Positions 1 through 6,844 of a stretch of DNA of 14,412 nt are shown in pieces. Under the pieces are notes generated by a model. The model was given only the letters and a program-made list of their open reading frames with translations, was not told where the DNA came from and did not search any database. Where the stretch lies: the NCBI GenBank assembly GCA_003647825.1, contig QMNP01000012.1, positions 1 to 14,412 of the forward strand, given 5' to 3'. The first letter of the stretch is position 1; every line of letters starts with the position of its first letter. This DNA is from Candidatus Cloacimonadota bacterium. Lineage in GTDB: Bacteria > Cloacimonadota > Cloacimonadia > Cloacimonadales > TCS61. Both the position numbers and the translations under genes were made by a program.

Positions 1-20
1 AGGATTTAATCTAAGAATTC

Positions 21-162
21 CTCGATGCTCTGCATCGGAGTGTCCGAACTTTCTCCCCTGATTTAGGGGAGATGTCCGATAGAACAGAGGGGTAAATATT
101 GAAAATTCGATTTTCAGCTTGCTGAAATTAAGTTAGCGAAATACCCCTTGGCTCTGCATCGG
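21..162. repeat. Cluster of intergenic hairpins and direct repeats
   Basis: The stretch is built of short palindromes. CGATGC/GCATCG (23-28/32-37) closes a 3-base loop. TCTCCCCT/AGGGGAGA (52-59/65-72) closes a 5-base loop and is flanked by two copies of TGTCCGA (41-47, 73-79). TTTCAGC/GCTGAAA (112-118/121-127) closes a 2-base loop. An outer pair AGGGGTA/TACCCCT (88-94/142-148) encloses the last of these. The 12-mer GCTCTGCATCGG occurs twice (27-38, 151-162). No reading frame here looks protein-like. This architecture resembles a degenerate REP/BIME-type dispersed repeat, but only one copy is visible, so dispersal is inference. Confidence 0.6.
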
Positions 163-502
163 GGATAGTCAACTTTAAGAATTTTCTTTAACAAAAACCG
201 ACTAATGATCGAAGCATTGGATTGTTAAAATTCCATCACTGAAATTCTCCCGCTTGTCATTCGGCCATTACTGCTTCACTGATTTACATATCAACTAATT
301 AATCCTTCTGCCTACCCGCCCTTCCCCGCTTCTTCGCTTCACCTCATCAATCCAGATACTCTTCTCCCCTTCCTTCCATATAAATTTGATAACTACATAA
401 CATCTGATTTATCAAAAAAATAAACTCTGCTTAAATTGGATTGACACGATAACAGCAATTAACTTTCTGTACTGTAGCAGATTAGGTATATATAAATGTA
501 TC
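163..502. other. Intergenic region without a recognisable gene
   Basis: About 340 bases without a convincing coding sequence on either strand. Positions 301-377 are strikingly pyrimidine-rich on the plus strand and richer in C than the surroundings. A TTGACA sits at 441-446, but no good -10 box follows at 16-18 bases. The only other structure I see is a separated inverted repeat at 385-416. Confidence 0.5.
385..416. promoter_or_regulatory. Inverted repeat, possible activator site upstream of sigma54 promoter
   Basis: TTTGATAA (385-392) and TTATCAAA (409-416) form an 8-base inverted repeat with a 16-base spacer. The centre lies about 128 bases before the start site predicted from the -24/-12 promoter at 503-518. 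That is the usual distance range for an enhancer bound by an NtrC-family activator. The arms are AT-rich, so a chance dyad is quite possible. I found no second copy before the other sigma54-like promoter. Confidence 0.25.
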
Positions 503-518
503 TGGCACAGCATCTGCT
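503..518 (+). promoter_or_regulatory. Sigma54 (-24/-12) promoter candidate
   Basis: TGGCACA-GCAT-CTGCT matches the sigma54 consensus TGGCACG-N4-TTGCW at six of seven positions in the -24 box and four of five in the -12 box. The diagnostic GG and GC have exactly the required spacing (G504 to G516, 12 bases). The predicted start is near 529, giving a leader of about 19 bases that contains only the strong Shine-Dalgarno AAAGGAGG (535-542). A gene for a sigma54-dependent activator lies just downstream (3593-4933). Confidence 0.7.
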
Positions 519-547
519 AACTAATAGGAACAGAAAAGGAGGCTATA

Positions 548-1798
548 ATGAATAAATTAGGATGGATTTTAATCCTGCTGGTATTTTCAAGTATGATGTT
601 GTTTGCACAGGATACCAAGACAACTGATGAAGATTATGATGAAGCAATGCAGGAATTTAAAGAAGCAATGGATGAGGTTAGTGAAGAGTTTAATGAAGCA
701 TTAGAAGATGTTCCAATAACCATTAACATTAAAGATTTTAAAAGTGACACACCTAAAATGGGTGTTTATCTTTCCGATCTGGATTTCGAAGATATTTATG
801 AAATGCGTTATGAAAAGAACTATGGAGTGCTTTTAACCGGAGTTACAAATGATGGTCCAGCCCAAAAAGCTGGTATGTTGAAAGGTGATATTGTCATGGA
901 ATTCGACGGTGAAAAAGTAAAGTTCGAGAAGCATTTGCTTAATTTAATAAAATCTCATCAAGTCGGAGATGAGATCAATATAAAATTTTTCCGAATGGGA
1001 AAAGTATATGAAACAACCCTTATACTGGATACTCTTAATAAAAAGGGAACGGATAAGGACATCTTTGTTACAAAAACCGGTGAGAAGAAAAGAAGACTTT
1101 CTGTAGGACACGGCGGTGGTAGCTGGTATCCAATCTGGTTTATGCCAGATCTTACTGAATTCAACGACTTCCTGGCAGAAATGAAATTTGGTGACGAAAC
1201 TTTCTCTGAAGATGGATTCCTTATCCACGGTGGTGGTGGAATGGGTAATGTAGGAAAAGGTTGGTTCATTGGTGGAATGGGTGCTGGTTACGAGAAGAAG
1301 GAAACCACAAAGTATGATTGGACTCATTTTAATGAAGGTGTTCAAGTTACAACTCCAGTTAGTAGAGTAGTAAAATATGATATTAGTTTTGCTGGTGTAA
1401 CTCTTGATAAACGATTCGCTCTTTCGAAAAAGTTAATAACTTCGGTTGGATTTATGATTGGTTGGGGCGAAAATTGTTACAAAATTACTCAAGTTGATGA
1501 TAATGGCGCCATCAGCAATTTCGATTTTGAAAATCCAAATCCAGATTTTGATGATAATTACGATTACAATTCAAAAATCAAGATTGAATCTGATTATATT
1601 TTATTCCAACCGAAGGCTACAATGATGTGGCGTATCCTGGACTGGCTTTCTTTTCGCGGAGAAGTTGGATATATAGCTAGCTATAACTCGAACGGCTGGG
1701 AAGCAGAACACAATGGAGAATCTGTAAAACTGCTCAATGCTCCCGACGCATCCATGAATGGTCTTACTATAAGTATTGGTCCCTGGTTCGGATTTTAA
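548..1798 (+). CDS. Exported PDZ-domain protein with beta-rich C-terminal domain
   Basis: The 416-residue protein begins with a signal peptide (residues 1-20, a Leu/Ile-rich core ending near LFAQ). An acidic, probably helical segment follows (26-54). A PDZ domain spans about 70-160, with GVLLTGVTNDGPAQKAGMLKG as its binding-loop and helix region. The C-terminal half (about 185-416) is rich in Gly and aromatic residues, with alternating strand-like stretches such as GWFIGGMGAGYEKK. It ends in Phe, as outer-membrane barrel proteins often do. No protease triad accompanies the PDZ, so it is probably a binding or scaffold module, not a DegP/HtrA-type protease. The ATG start is fixed by AAAGGAGG five bases upstream. 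It appears monocistronic, between a sigma54-like promoter and an intrinsic terminator. The specific ligand or role is unknown to me. Confidence 0.8.
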   Translation: MNKLGWILILLVFSSMMLFAQDTKTTDEDYDEAMQEFKEAMDEVSEEFNEALEDVPITINIKDFKSDTPKMGVYLSDLDFEDIYEMRYEKNYGVLLTGVTNDGPAQKAGMLKGDIVMEFDGEKVKFEKHLLNLIKSHQVGDEINIKFFRMGKVYETTLILDTLNKKGTDKDIFVTKTGEKKRRLSVGHGGGSWYPIWFMPDLTEFNDFLAEMKFGDETFSEDGFLIHGGGGMGNVGKGWFIGGMGAGYEKKETTKYDWTHFNEGVQVTTPVSRVVKYDISFAGVTLDKRFALSKKLITSVGFMIGWGENCYKITQVDDNGAISNFDFENPNPDFDDNYDYNSKIKIESDYILFQPKATMMWRILDWLSFRGEVGYIASYNSNGWEAEHNGESVKLLNAPDASMNGLTISIGPWFGF

Positions 1799-1801
1799 AT
1801 A

Positions 1802-1830
1802 TTGACAAGTAAAAGGCTAATGAATTTAGT
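1802..1830 (+). promoter_or_regulatory. Possible sigma70-type promoter for the DUF4390-kinase-regulator operon
   Basis: A perfect TTGACA (1802-1807) is followed after 17 bases by TTTAGT (1825-1830), which matches TATAAT at four of six positions. The start would fall near 1837, inside the first arm of the terminator hairpin. A transcript beginning there would not rebuild the full stem. The operon needs its own promoter because a strong terminator separates it from the gene before. The -10 box is weak. Confidence 0.35.
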
Positions 1831-1867
1831 CTCTAGCGGGTATAAGCCTGTTAGAGGCTATTTTTTT
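1827..1867 (+). terminator. Intrinsic terminator after the PDZ-protein gene
   Basis: A 14-base-pair stem (1827-1840 with 1847-1860) closes the 6-base loop TATAAG. It contains three G-U pairs and no mismatch. Seven T follow at 1861-1867. It lies 28 bases after the stop codon of the PDZ gene and only 16 bases before the next start codon. Confidence 0.88.
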
Positions 1868-1883
1868 AATATGGAGATATTAA

Positions 1884-2432
1884 GTGTTTCAGGCATTATC
1901 AAGCAAGATCATAACCGGAGTAATTACATTAAGTATGTTGCTGCTCTCTTCCTATGAAGGGAATAATGCTGCGTTTGAAAATTTTACTGCAACTGTTTTA
2001 GGGAGTAACGTTTATATTAAAGCAAATCTGGTTTCAGCATTTGAAAATGATTTTGAGGAACTTTTCAAATCTGGTCAGAAGATAGATATATTCTTTAATA
2101 TAAATATTACAGATGAAGACGGACCAGTTTATCGGGATGAATTTATCCATTCAATTTTATTTAATCCGCTTGAACAGATCTATTTGATTTTTCTGGAAGA
2201 ACAGCGAACACAAACTACTGCCGCTTCTATGGAAGAGTTGATCGAGATTATTTCTAACGTTGACTATGTGTGTAAATGTGAAGGATTTAGAGAAGGCAAC
2301 ATCTCCATAACTTCTCATCTCAAGAAAATACGCTTAAAATCGATCGGCAGAGAATATGATATGATGATGCTTTGGAAATTTAAAAGACCTAAAGTAAAAC
2401 ATAGATATAAAAAACCAATCATTGAAACGTAA
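1884..2432 (+). CDS. DUF4390-like exported protein upstream of NtrY-type kinase
   Basis: The 182-residue protein starts at GTG with GGAG (1873-1876) seven bases upstream. The ATG at 1871 is out of frame. Residues 8-24 form a hydrophobic signal or anchor segment. The rest is predicted beta-rich: an N-terminal stretch of the kind VYIKANLVSAFENDFEELFKSG, then alternating strands, and a basic tail (KFKRPKVKHRYKKP). Two Cys sit at 130 and 132. Its size, the export signal and above all its place directly before an NtrY-like kinase match the DUF4390 family known from proteobacterial ntrYX loci. The assignment rests on context and general sequence character, not on a catalytic motif. It is separated from the kinase by three bases and is surely co-transcribed. 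A periplasmic accessory role to the sensor is inference. Confidence 0.7.
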   Translation: MFQALSSKIITGVITLSMLLLSSYEGNNAAFENFTATVLGSNVYIKANLVSAFENDFEELFKSGQKIDIFFNINITDEDGPVYRDEFIHSILFNPLEQIYLIFLEEQRTQTTAASMEELIEIISNVDYVCKCEGFREGNISITSHLKKIRLKSIGREYDMMMLWKFKRPKVKHRYKKPIIET

Positions 2433-2435
2433 AAT

Positions 2436-3596
2436 ATGAAAATTCGAATTGGTTTAAGAGCAAGTGTAATAATTCTTTTTTTAGGATTATATCTTTCCAG
2501 CCTAATTGTACTTAATGCCTTCTTTGTAGGAAAACAAAAACTTGCTAATGATGCCTTTAAAACACTGGAAATGGATAAAGCTTTTGCAGAATTATCTTTC
2601 ATTTCGCAGCAAGATAGCCTAAAAGCAATGAAACTTCTCAACGAATTCCACGGTAGCCTGGCTGCATCAGATATGGTTCAGCATGAATCTCAGATCTATT
2701 CTGCGGTTTTTTTATTCCTTTTGTTAGTTATCTCAGTTTTAATCTTCATTATCATCTTTAATATCATTACTAAACCTTTAAATGAGCTGCGTAGGGCTAC
2801 TTCTAAAATTGGAGAGGGAGATTTCTCAATTCATCTGCCGGAGACCGGCATAAAAGAGATTAGAGACCTTAAAAGTTCTTTTAACAGTATGAGTAGAGAA
2901 TTGGATTCCGTTCAGAAAAAATTGATAAGAGCAGAAAAAGAAATGATCTGGAAAGAACTTTCTCGCATTTTGGCTCATGAAATAAAAAATCCCCTTACAC
3001 CTATTCAACTTTCAATTCAAAGATTAGAAGAAAAATACGAACTTGATCCAGATAAATTCAGTGAGATCTTTCCTGAATCTGTTAGAATAATAAACCAGGA
3101 AATAAATAATCTGCAAAAACTGGCTCACTCTTTTTCCAGCTTTGCCAAAAATATAAATCCAGAATTCACCAGGTTCAATGCTGCTCAGACCATAAAAGAC
3201 ATATTAATTTCCTATACCCATAAATTCGATATCTCATTCGAATGCGAAAAGGAATTCACAATTAAATTTGATCAGACCCATTTTTACCAGATCATTACAA
3301 ACATTCTTCAAAATGCCATTGATGCGTCGGAAGAAGATGGAAAGATCAAACTTGCCATTATAGAAGAGAATACAGGCTTGCATGTTACAATCTCAGATCA
3401 AGGTCAGGGAATTCCACCGGAAGATCTACAGCGGATCTTCGAGCCTTATTTCACTAAAAAGAAGAAAGGAACAGGATTGGGGCTTGCGCTGGTGAAGAAG
3501 CTGATCGATGTGAATCGGGCCAGAATAGAAGTAGAAAGTAAAATTGATGAAGGAACAACTTTTCATATTTATATAAATTATGCGGAGAAAAAATGA
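2436..3596 (+). CDS. NtrY-like membrane sensor histidine kinase (HAMP-HisKA-HATPase)
   Basis: The 386-residue protein has two membrane helices (about 10-31 and 88-112) around a short extracytoplasmic loop of roughly 55 residues. A HAMP domain follows (113-165, with GEGDFSIHLPETGIKEI). The H-box is AHEIKNPLTPIQLS with His181 as phosphoacceptor, the form typical of NtrY/NtrB kinases. The ATP-binding domain shows the N-box (NILQNAIDAS, Asn293), G1 (DQGQGIP, 321-327), F-box (EPYFTKK) and G2 (GTGLGLAL, 345-352). It is shorter than classical NtrY: it has two rather than more membrane helices and no evident PAS domain between HAMP and HisKA. The stop overlaps the regulator start by four bases (ATGA), so the two are translationally coupled. 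The signal is unknown; the small loop leaves room for little more than a peptide, lipid or protein partner such as the preceding gene product. Confidence 0.93.
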   Translation: MKIRIGLRASVIILFLGLYLSSLIVLNAFFVGKQKLANDAFKTLEMDKAFAELSFISQQDSLKAMKLLNEFHGSLAASDMVQHESQIYSAVFLFLLLVISVLIFIIIFNIITKPLNELRRATSKIGEGDFSIHLPETGIKEIRDLKSSFNSMSRELDSVQKKLIRAEKEMIWKELSRILAHEIKNPLTPIQLSIQRLEEKYELDPDKFSEIFPESVRIINQEINNLQKLAHSFSSFAKNINPEFTRFNAAQTIKDILISYTHKFDISFECEKEFTIKFDQTHFYQIITNILQNAIDASEEDGKIKLAIIEENTGLHVTISDQGQGIPPEDLQRIFEPYFTKKKKGTGLGLALVKKLIDVNRARIEVESKIDEGTTFHIYINYAEKK

Positions 3597-4933
3597 GAAT
3601 ATTAGTTATTGATGATGAAATGAATATATGCTTATCGCTGAAGAATATATTGGAAGATGAAGGCTATGACTGCCAGTATGCGCTCAAAAGCAAACAGGGA
3701 TTACAAAAAATAGAAGATTTTGCGCCGGAGATTGTTCTATTAGATGTAAGATTGGATGGAGCAAATGGATTAGATGTCCTCAAACAGATTAAGGAAAACC
3801 ATTCTCAAATAATAGTTATAATGATATCCGGACATAGCGGAATAAAAGAAGCAGTATTGGCAATGAAATATGGTGCTTATGATTTTCTGGAAAAGCCACT
3901 TAGCCTTACCAAGATAAAGGTGATTATTAAAAAAGCTTACGAATTCCGTTCAATATCAAAGGATTACGATAGACTAAAAGGTGAAGTAAGCCAGCAATAT
4001 CAGATTATTGGCAGCAGTAAATCCATTGAAGAAATGCTTTCTTTGATAGAAAGAGCAGCACCCAGCGATTCTAAAGTGTTAATAAGAGGTGAAAGCGGTA
4101 CCGGTAAAGAGCTTGTAGCGTATGCAATTCATAATCAAAGCAAACGTGCAGCCAAACCTTTTGTTAAATTCAACTCTGCTGCAATTCCCAATGAACTGGT
4201 AGAAAGTGAACTTTTTGGTTTTGAGAAAGGAGCCTTTACTGGTGCTGTAAAAAGTAAGGACGGCAAGATTGAACAAGCTGATGGAGGAACTTTGTTCCTT
4301 GATGAGATAGGAGATATGAATTTAAACGCGCAGGCTAAGATCCTGCGTGTTATTCAGGAAGGAGAATTTGAACGGGTTGGCGGCAATAAAACACACAAGG
4401 TTGATGTACGGCTTATTGCTGCAACGCATAAAAATCTGGAAGAGTTGGTAGAACAGGGTACTTTTAGAGAAGACCTTTATTACAGGCTAAATGTGATTCC
4501 AATAACCACTCCTCCCCTGCGCGAACATCCCGAAGATATTCCTCTGATAATAGATCATTATTCACATTATTATGCTGAAGATCTAAAAGTTCCCCTCAAG
4601 ATCTTTCCCGATGCAACGCTAAAAGAACTTCAATCCTGGCAATTCAAAGGAAATGTAAGGGAATTACGGAATTTTATCGAAAGGATCTATATCCTTATTT
4701 CCAAACAAATTATAGAAACTGATGACATAATGTTGTTAGGGCAGAAAAAGGTTCATACAGATTTCTGGAACGAAGTAATTTCGTTCAAAGAGAAAAAAAG
4801 GCAGTTTGAAACTCGCTATCTCTCTACTCAGTTGAGGATGCATAATGGAAATGTTTCAAAGACTGCTCTATCATTGGGTTTGCAGGTTAGCAATCTATCC
4901 CGCAAGATCAAAGAATTAGAAATTAAAGATTAA
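3593..4933 (+). CDS. NtrC/NtrX-family sigma54-dependent response regulator
   Basis: The 446-residue protein has three domains. The receiver (1-118) has acidic Asp7/Asp8, phosphoacceptor Asp51, Ser79 and Lys101. The AAA+ domain (about 138-370) has Walker A GESGTGKE (166-173), the GAFTGA loop (213-218) that contacts sigma54, Walker B LFLDEIG (234-240), FREDLYYRLN (291-300) and GNVRELRN (353-360). The Fis-type helix-turn-helix lies at about 418-444 (NVSKTALSLGLQVSNLSRKI). The intact GAFTGA motif means it should act by remodelling sigma54 RNA polymerase at -24/-12 promoters. The partner kinase is the overlapping upstream gene. Two candidate targets lie in this window, before the PDZ protein and before the secreted beta-helix protein. 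GGAG at 3584-3587 is the ribosome-binding site. Confidence 0.95.
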   Translation: MRILVIDDEMNICLSLKNILEDEGYDCQYALKSKQGLQKIEDFAPEIVLLDVRLDGANGLDVLKQIKENHSQIIVIMISGHSGIKEAVLAMKYGAYDFLEKPLSLTKIKVIIKKAYEFRSISKDYDRLKGEVSQQYQIIGSSKSIEEMLSLIERAAPSDSKVLIRGESGTGKELVAYAIHNQSKRAAKPFVKFNSAAIPNELVESELFGFEKGAFTGAVKSKDGKIEQADGGTLFLDEIGDMNLNAQAKILRVIQEGEFERVGGNKTHKVDVRLIAATHKNLEELVEQGTFREDLYYRLNVIPITTPPLREHPEDIPLIIDHYSHYYAEDLKVPLKIFPDATLKELQSWQFKGNVRELRNFIERIYILISKQIIETDDIMLLGQKKVHTDFWNEVISFKEKKRQFETRYLSTQLRMHNGNVSKTALSLGLQVSNLSRKIKELEIKD

Positions 4934-4947
4934 TTTTAGGAGAATAC

Positions 4948-6684
4948 ATGAAAGCAAAATGGTTTTCTTTTGGCTGTCTCACTTCAATAATAGTTTTAGT
5001 AATAATTTTCATTACTTCCATTACAGCAATTTCGCGTATGAGCAAAGGATTGGCAGATAACTTTCGAATTAAGAAAACAGCTCCTGGCTCATTTCTACAC
5101 CTTAAGCTGAGCGGATCTATTGCCACCTACAATGAGTTTGATAATAGTGCTTTTAATCAGACAATGCCGGCAACCCATGAAATTGTGCAGAAGATCAGAA
5201 AAGCTGCAGATGATAAAAATATTGATGGTATTTTATTAGAACCACGCTACATTGCCTGCGGATATGCAAATTTAAATGAGATCATGGCCGCTCTGGAAGA
5301 TTTCCGTGCTGCTGATAAACCTGTTTATGCTTATCTTGATTTTACTTTTAATCAGGATTATTATTTAGCCTCAATTGCCGATAGGATCTATTTGAATCCC
5401 TCTGCTTCCGCTGGTATTTTATTAACAGGTGTCGGCGGGAATGTGCTTTTTTACAAAGACCTTCTGGATAAAATTGGAGTAGAAGTTAATGTAGTTCATG
5501 CAGGAAAATATAAAGGAGCTGGCGAAACATTTTCCCGAACAGGCTTTTCTGAACCGGTTAAAAAGAATTTAAATCGACTTTACGATTCATATTATTCCAA
5601 AATCTTAGAAGTTATCGCAGCCAATCGTTCTCTTTCAGCAGAAGAGATAAGATTCATTTATGAAAGCAGAGAAGATCTTTTCATCAGCCAGGAAAAGGCT
5701 CTGGAATATAATCTTGTAGATGAACTTCTCTTTCGCAATGAGCTGCTGACTGATCTAAATTTGGACGAGAAACTAGTTTCCTTAGACCAATTTCAGAGCT
5801 TTTCGAAAATCCCGGCAGGTTATAAGATTGCTGTTGTTTATGCTCAGGGAAATATCGCTCCCAGCAACTCCTTTGCAGCCAGATCCAATCTTTCTGCCAG
5901 CAAGATCAATCCAATTTTAGATAAACTGCAAAAAGATAATTCTATTAAAGCTATAGTGTTAAGAGTAAATAGCCCAGGAGGAAGTGCACTCATTTCCGAA
6001 GTTATCACAAATAAGATAAGCCAGGTAATGAAACATAAACCTGTAGTTATTTCGATGGGAAATGTTGCTGCTTCGGGTGGATATTATATTTCTTCGAATT
6101 CAGATTATATTTTTGCTGATGATTTTACCATAACTGGTTCTATCGGTGTAGTTTCGATGCTCATGAATATAAATGAATTAGCCGATAAATTTGGTGTATC
6201 TGTAGAAGATATGGGACGAGGTAAATTTGCAGATGCATTCAGTATATATGAAAAACCAGGAAAAGCAGAAATAGAAGGATTACGAAATTCCATTGAAAAA
6301 ACCTACATTGAATTCAAATCGCGTGTTTCAGAGGGCAGATCTATGCCAATTGAAGAAATAGAAAAAATAGCACAAGGACAGGTGTGGTCCAGTAACGATG
6401 CCTTGGAAAATGGGTTGATCGATGAGATCGGTTTATTATCTGATGCAATTAAAAAAGCAGCAGAATTAGCAGGAGCATCAAGTTATAAAGTGGCATATTA
6501 TCCCCAGCAAAAGAATTTTCTGGAAGAACTGCTAAAAGAAAAACTGGAACTTGATATTGCCGCTAAATTGTTAGAATCAACTGTTCCTGAAGAACTTAAA
6601 ATAGATAAAGCAAAATCAATTTTTGAGAACATTAAAGATGATCCAATTCAAACTATCATGCCATTTGAAATTGAAATAAAATAA
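4948..6684 (+). CDS. sppA: Signal peptide peptidase SppA, long (67K) form
   Basis: The 578-residue protein is a tandem-domain S49 peptidase, close to the length of the E. coli long form. A single N-terminal membrane anchor lies at about 10-30. The N-terminal domain supplies the general base in VVHAGKYKGAGETF (Lys189). The C-terminal domain supplies the nucleophile in ISMGNVAASGGYYIS (Ser376). The preceding VNSPGGS (340-346) is also typical. These two residues correspond to the Lys-Ser dyad of SppA, which cleaves signal peptides left in the membrane. The start codon lies 14 bases after the regulator's stop, with AGGAG at 4938-4942, so it belongs to the kinase-regulator operon. This link to a sensor system suggests envelope maintenance, but that is inference. 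No terminator follows in the 160-base gap. Confidence 0.93.
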   Translation: MKAKWFSFGCLTSIIVLVIIFITSITAISRMSKGLADNFRIKKTAPGSFLHLKLSGSIATYNEFDNSAFNQTMPATHEIVQKIRKAADDKNIDGILLEPRYIACGYANLNEIMAALEDFRAADKPVYAYLDFTFNQDYYLASIADRIYLNPSASAGILLTGVGGNVLFYKDLLDKIGVEVNVVHAGKYKGAGETFSRTGFSEPVKKNLNRLYDSYYSKILEVIAANRSLSAEEIRFIYESREDLFISQEKALEYNLVDELLFRNELLTDLNLDEKLVSLDQFQSFSKIPAGYKIAVVYAQGNIAPSNSFAARSNLSASKINPILDKLQKDNSIKAIVLRVNSPGGSALISEVITNKISQVMKHKPVVISMGNVAASGGYYISSNSDYIFADDFTITGSIGVVSMLMNINELADKFGVSVEDMGRGKFADAFSIYEKPGKAEIEGLRNSIEKTYIEFKSRVSEGRSMPIEEIEKIAQGQVWSSNDALENGLIDEIGLLSDAIKKAAELAGASSYKVAYYPQQKNFLEELLKEKLELDIAAKLLESTVPEELKIDKAKSIFENIKDDPIQTIMPFEIEIK

Positions 6685-6835
6685 ATTGATGCAGCTAAAC
6701 ATCATTGTTGCTAAAAAACCGAAAAAAAATTCATAAACATTCTGGTAGTGCACGTTTTGAACAAATATCTTGACTGAATAGGTTAACAAAAAATTTTGCA
6801 TAACATACATAAGAATATATTATTTAATGATAATT

Positions 6836-6840
6836 GGAGG
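6836..6840 (+). promoter_or_regulatory. Ribosome-binding site that decides the TPR-protein start
   Basis: GGAGG lies four bases before ATG 6845 and one base before ATG 6842. The farther in-frame ATG at 6827 has no Shine-Dalgarno before it and would translate through this site. I therefore place the start at 6845. Confidence 0.6.
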
Positions 6841-6844
6841 AATG

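Noticed and set aside
441..475. TTGACA at 441 as a sigma70 promoter for the PDZ gene
   Set aside because: No acceptable -10 box occurs at 16-18 bases, while the -24/-12 element downstream is a much better match.
944..1345. Minus-strand open frames of 133 and 103 codons opposite the PDZ gene
   Set aside because: They lie fully within a well-supported gene on the other strand and show no domain, signal or ribosome-binding site.
6685..6835. Possible promoter or terminator between sppA and the TPR gene
   Set aside because: TTGACT at 6770-6775 has no clear -10 partner, and the small hairpin near 6694-6713 is followed by A and not T on the plus strand.
6827..6844. Upstream in-frame ATGs of the TPR protein
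   Set aside because: ATG 6827 lacks a ribosome-binding site and translates through GGAGG. ATG 6842 is only one base from that site.
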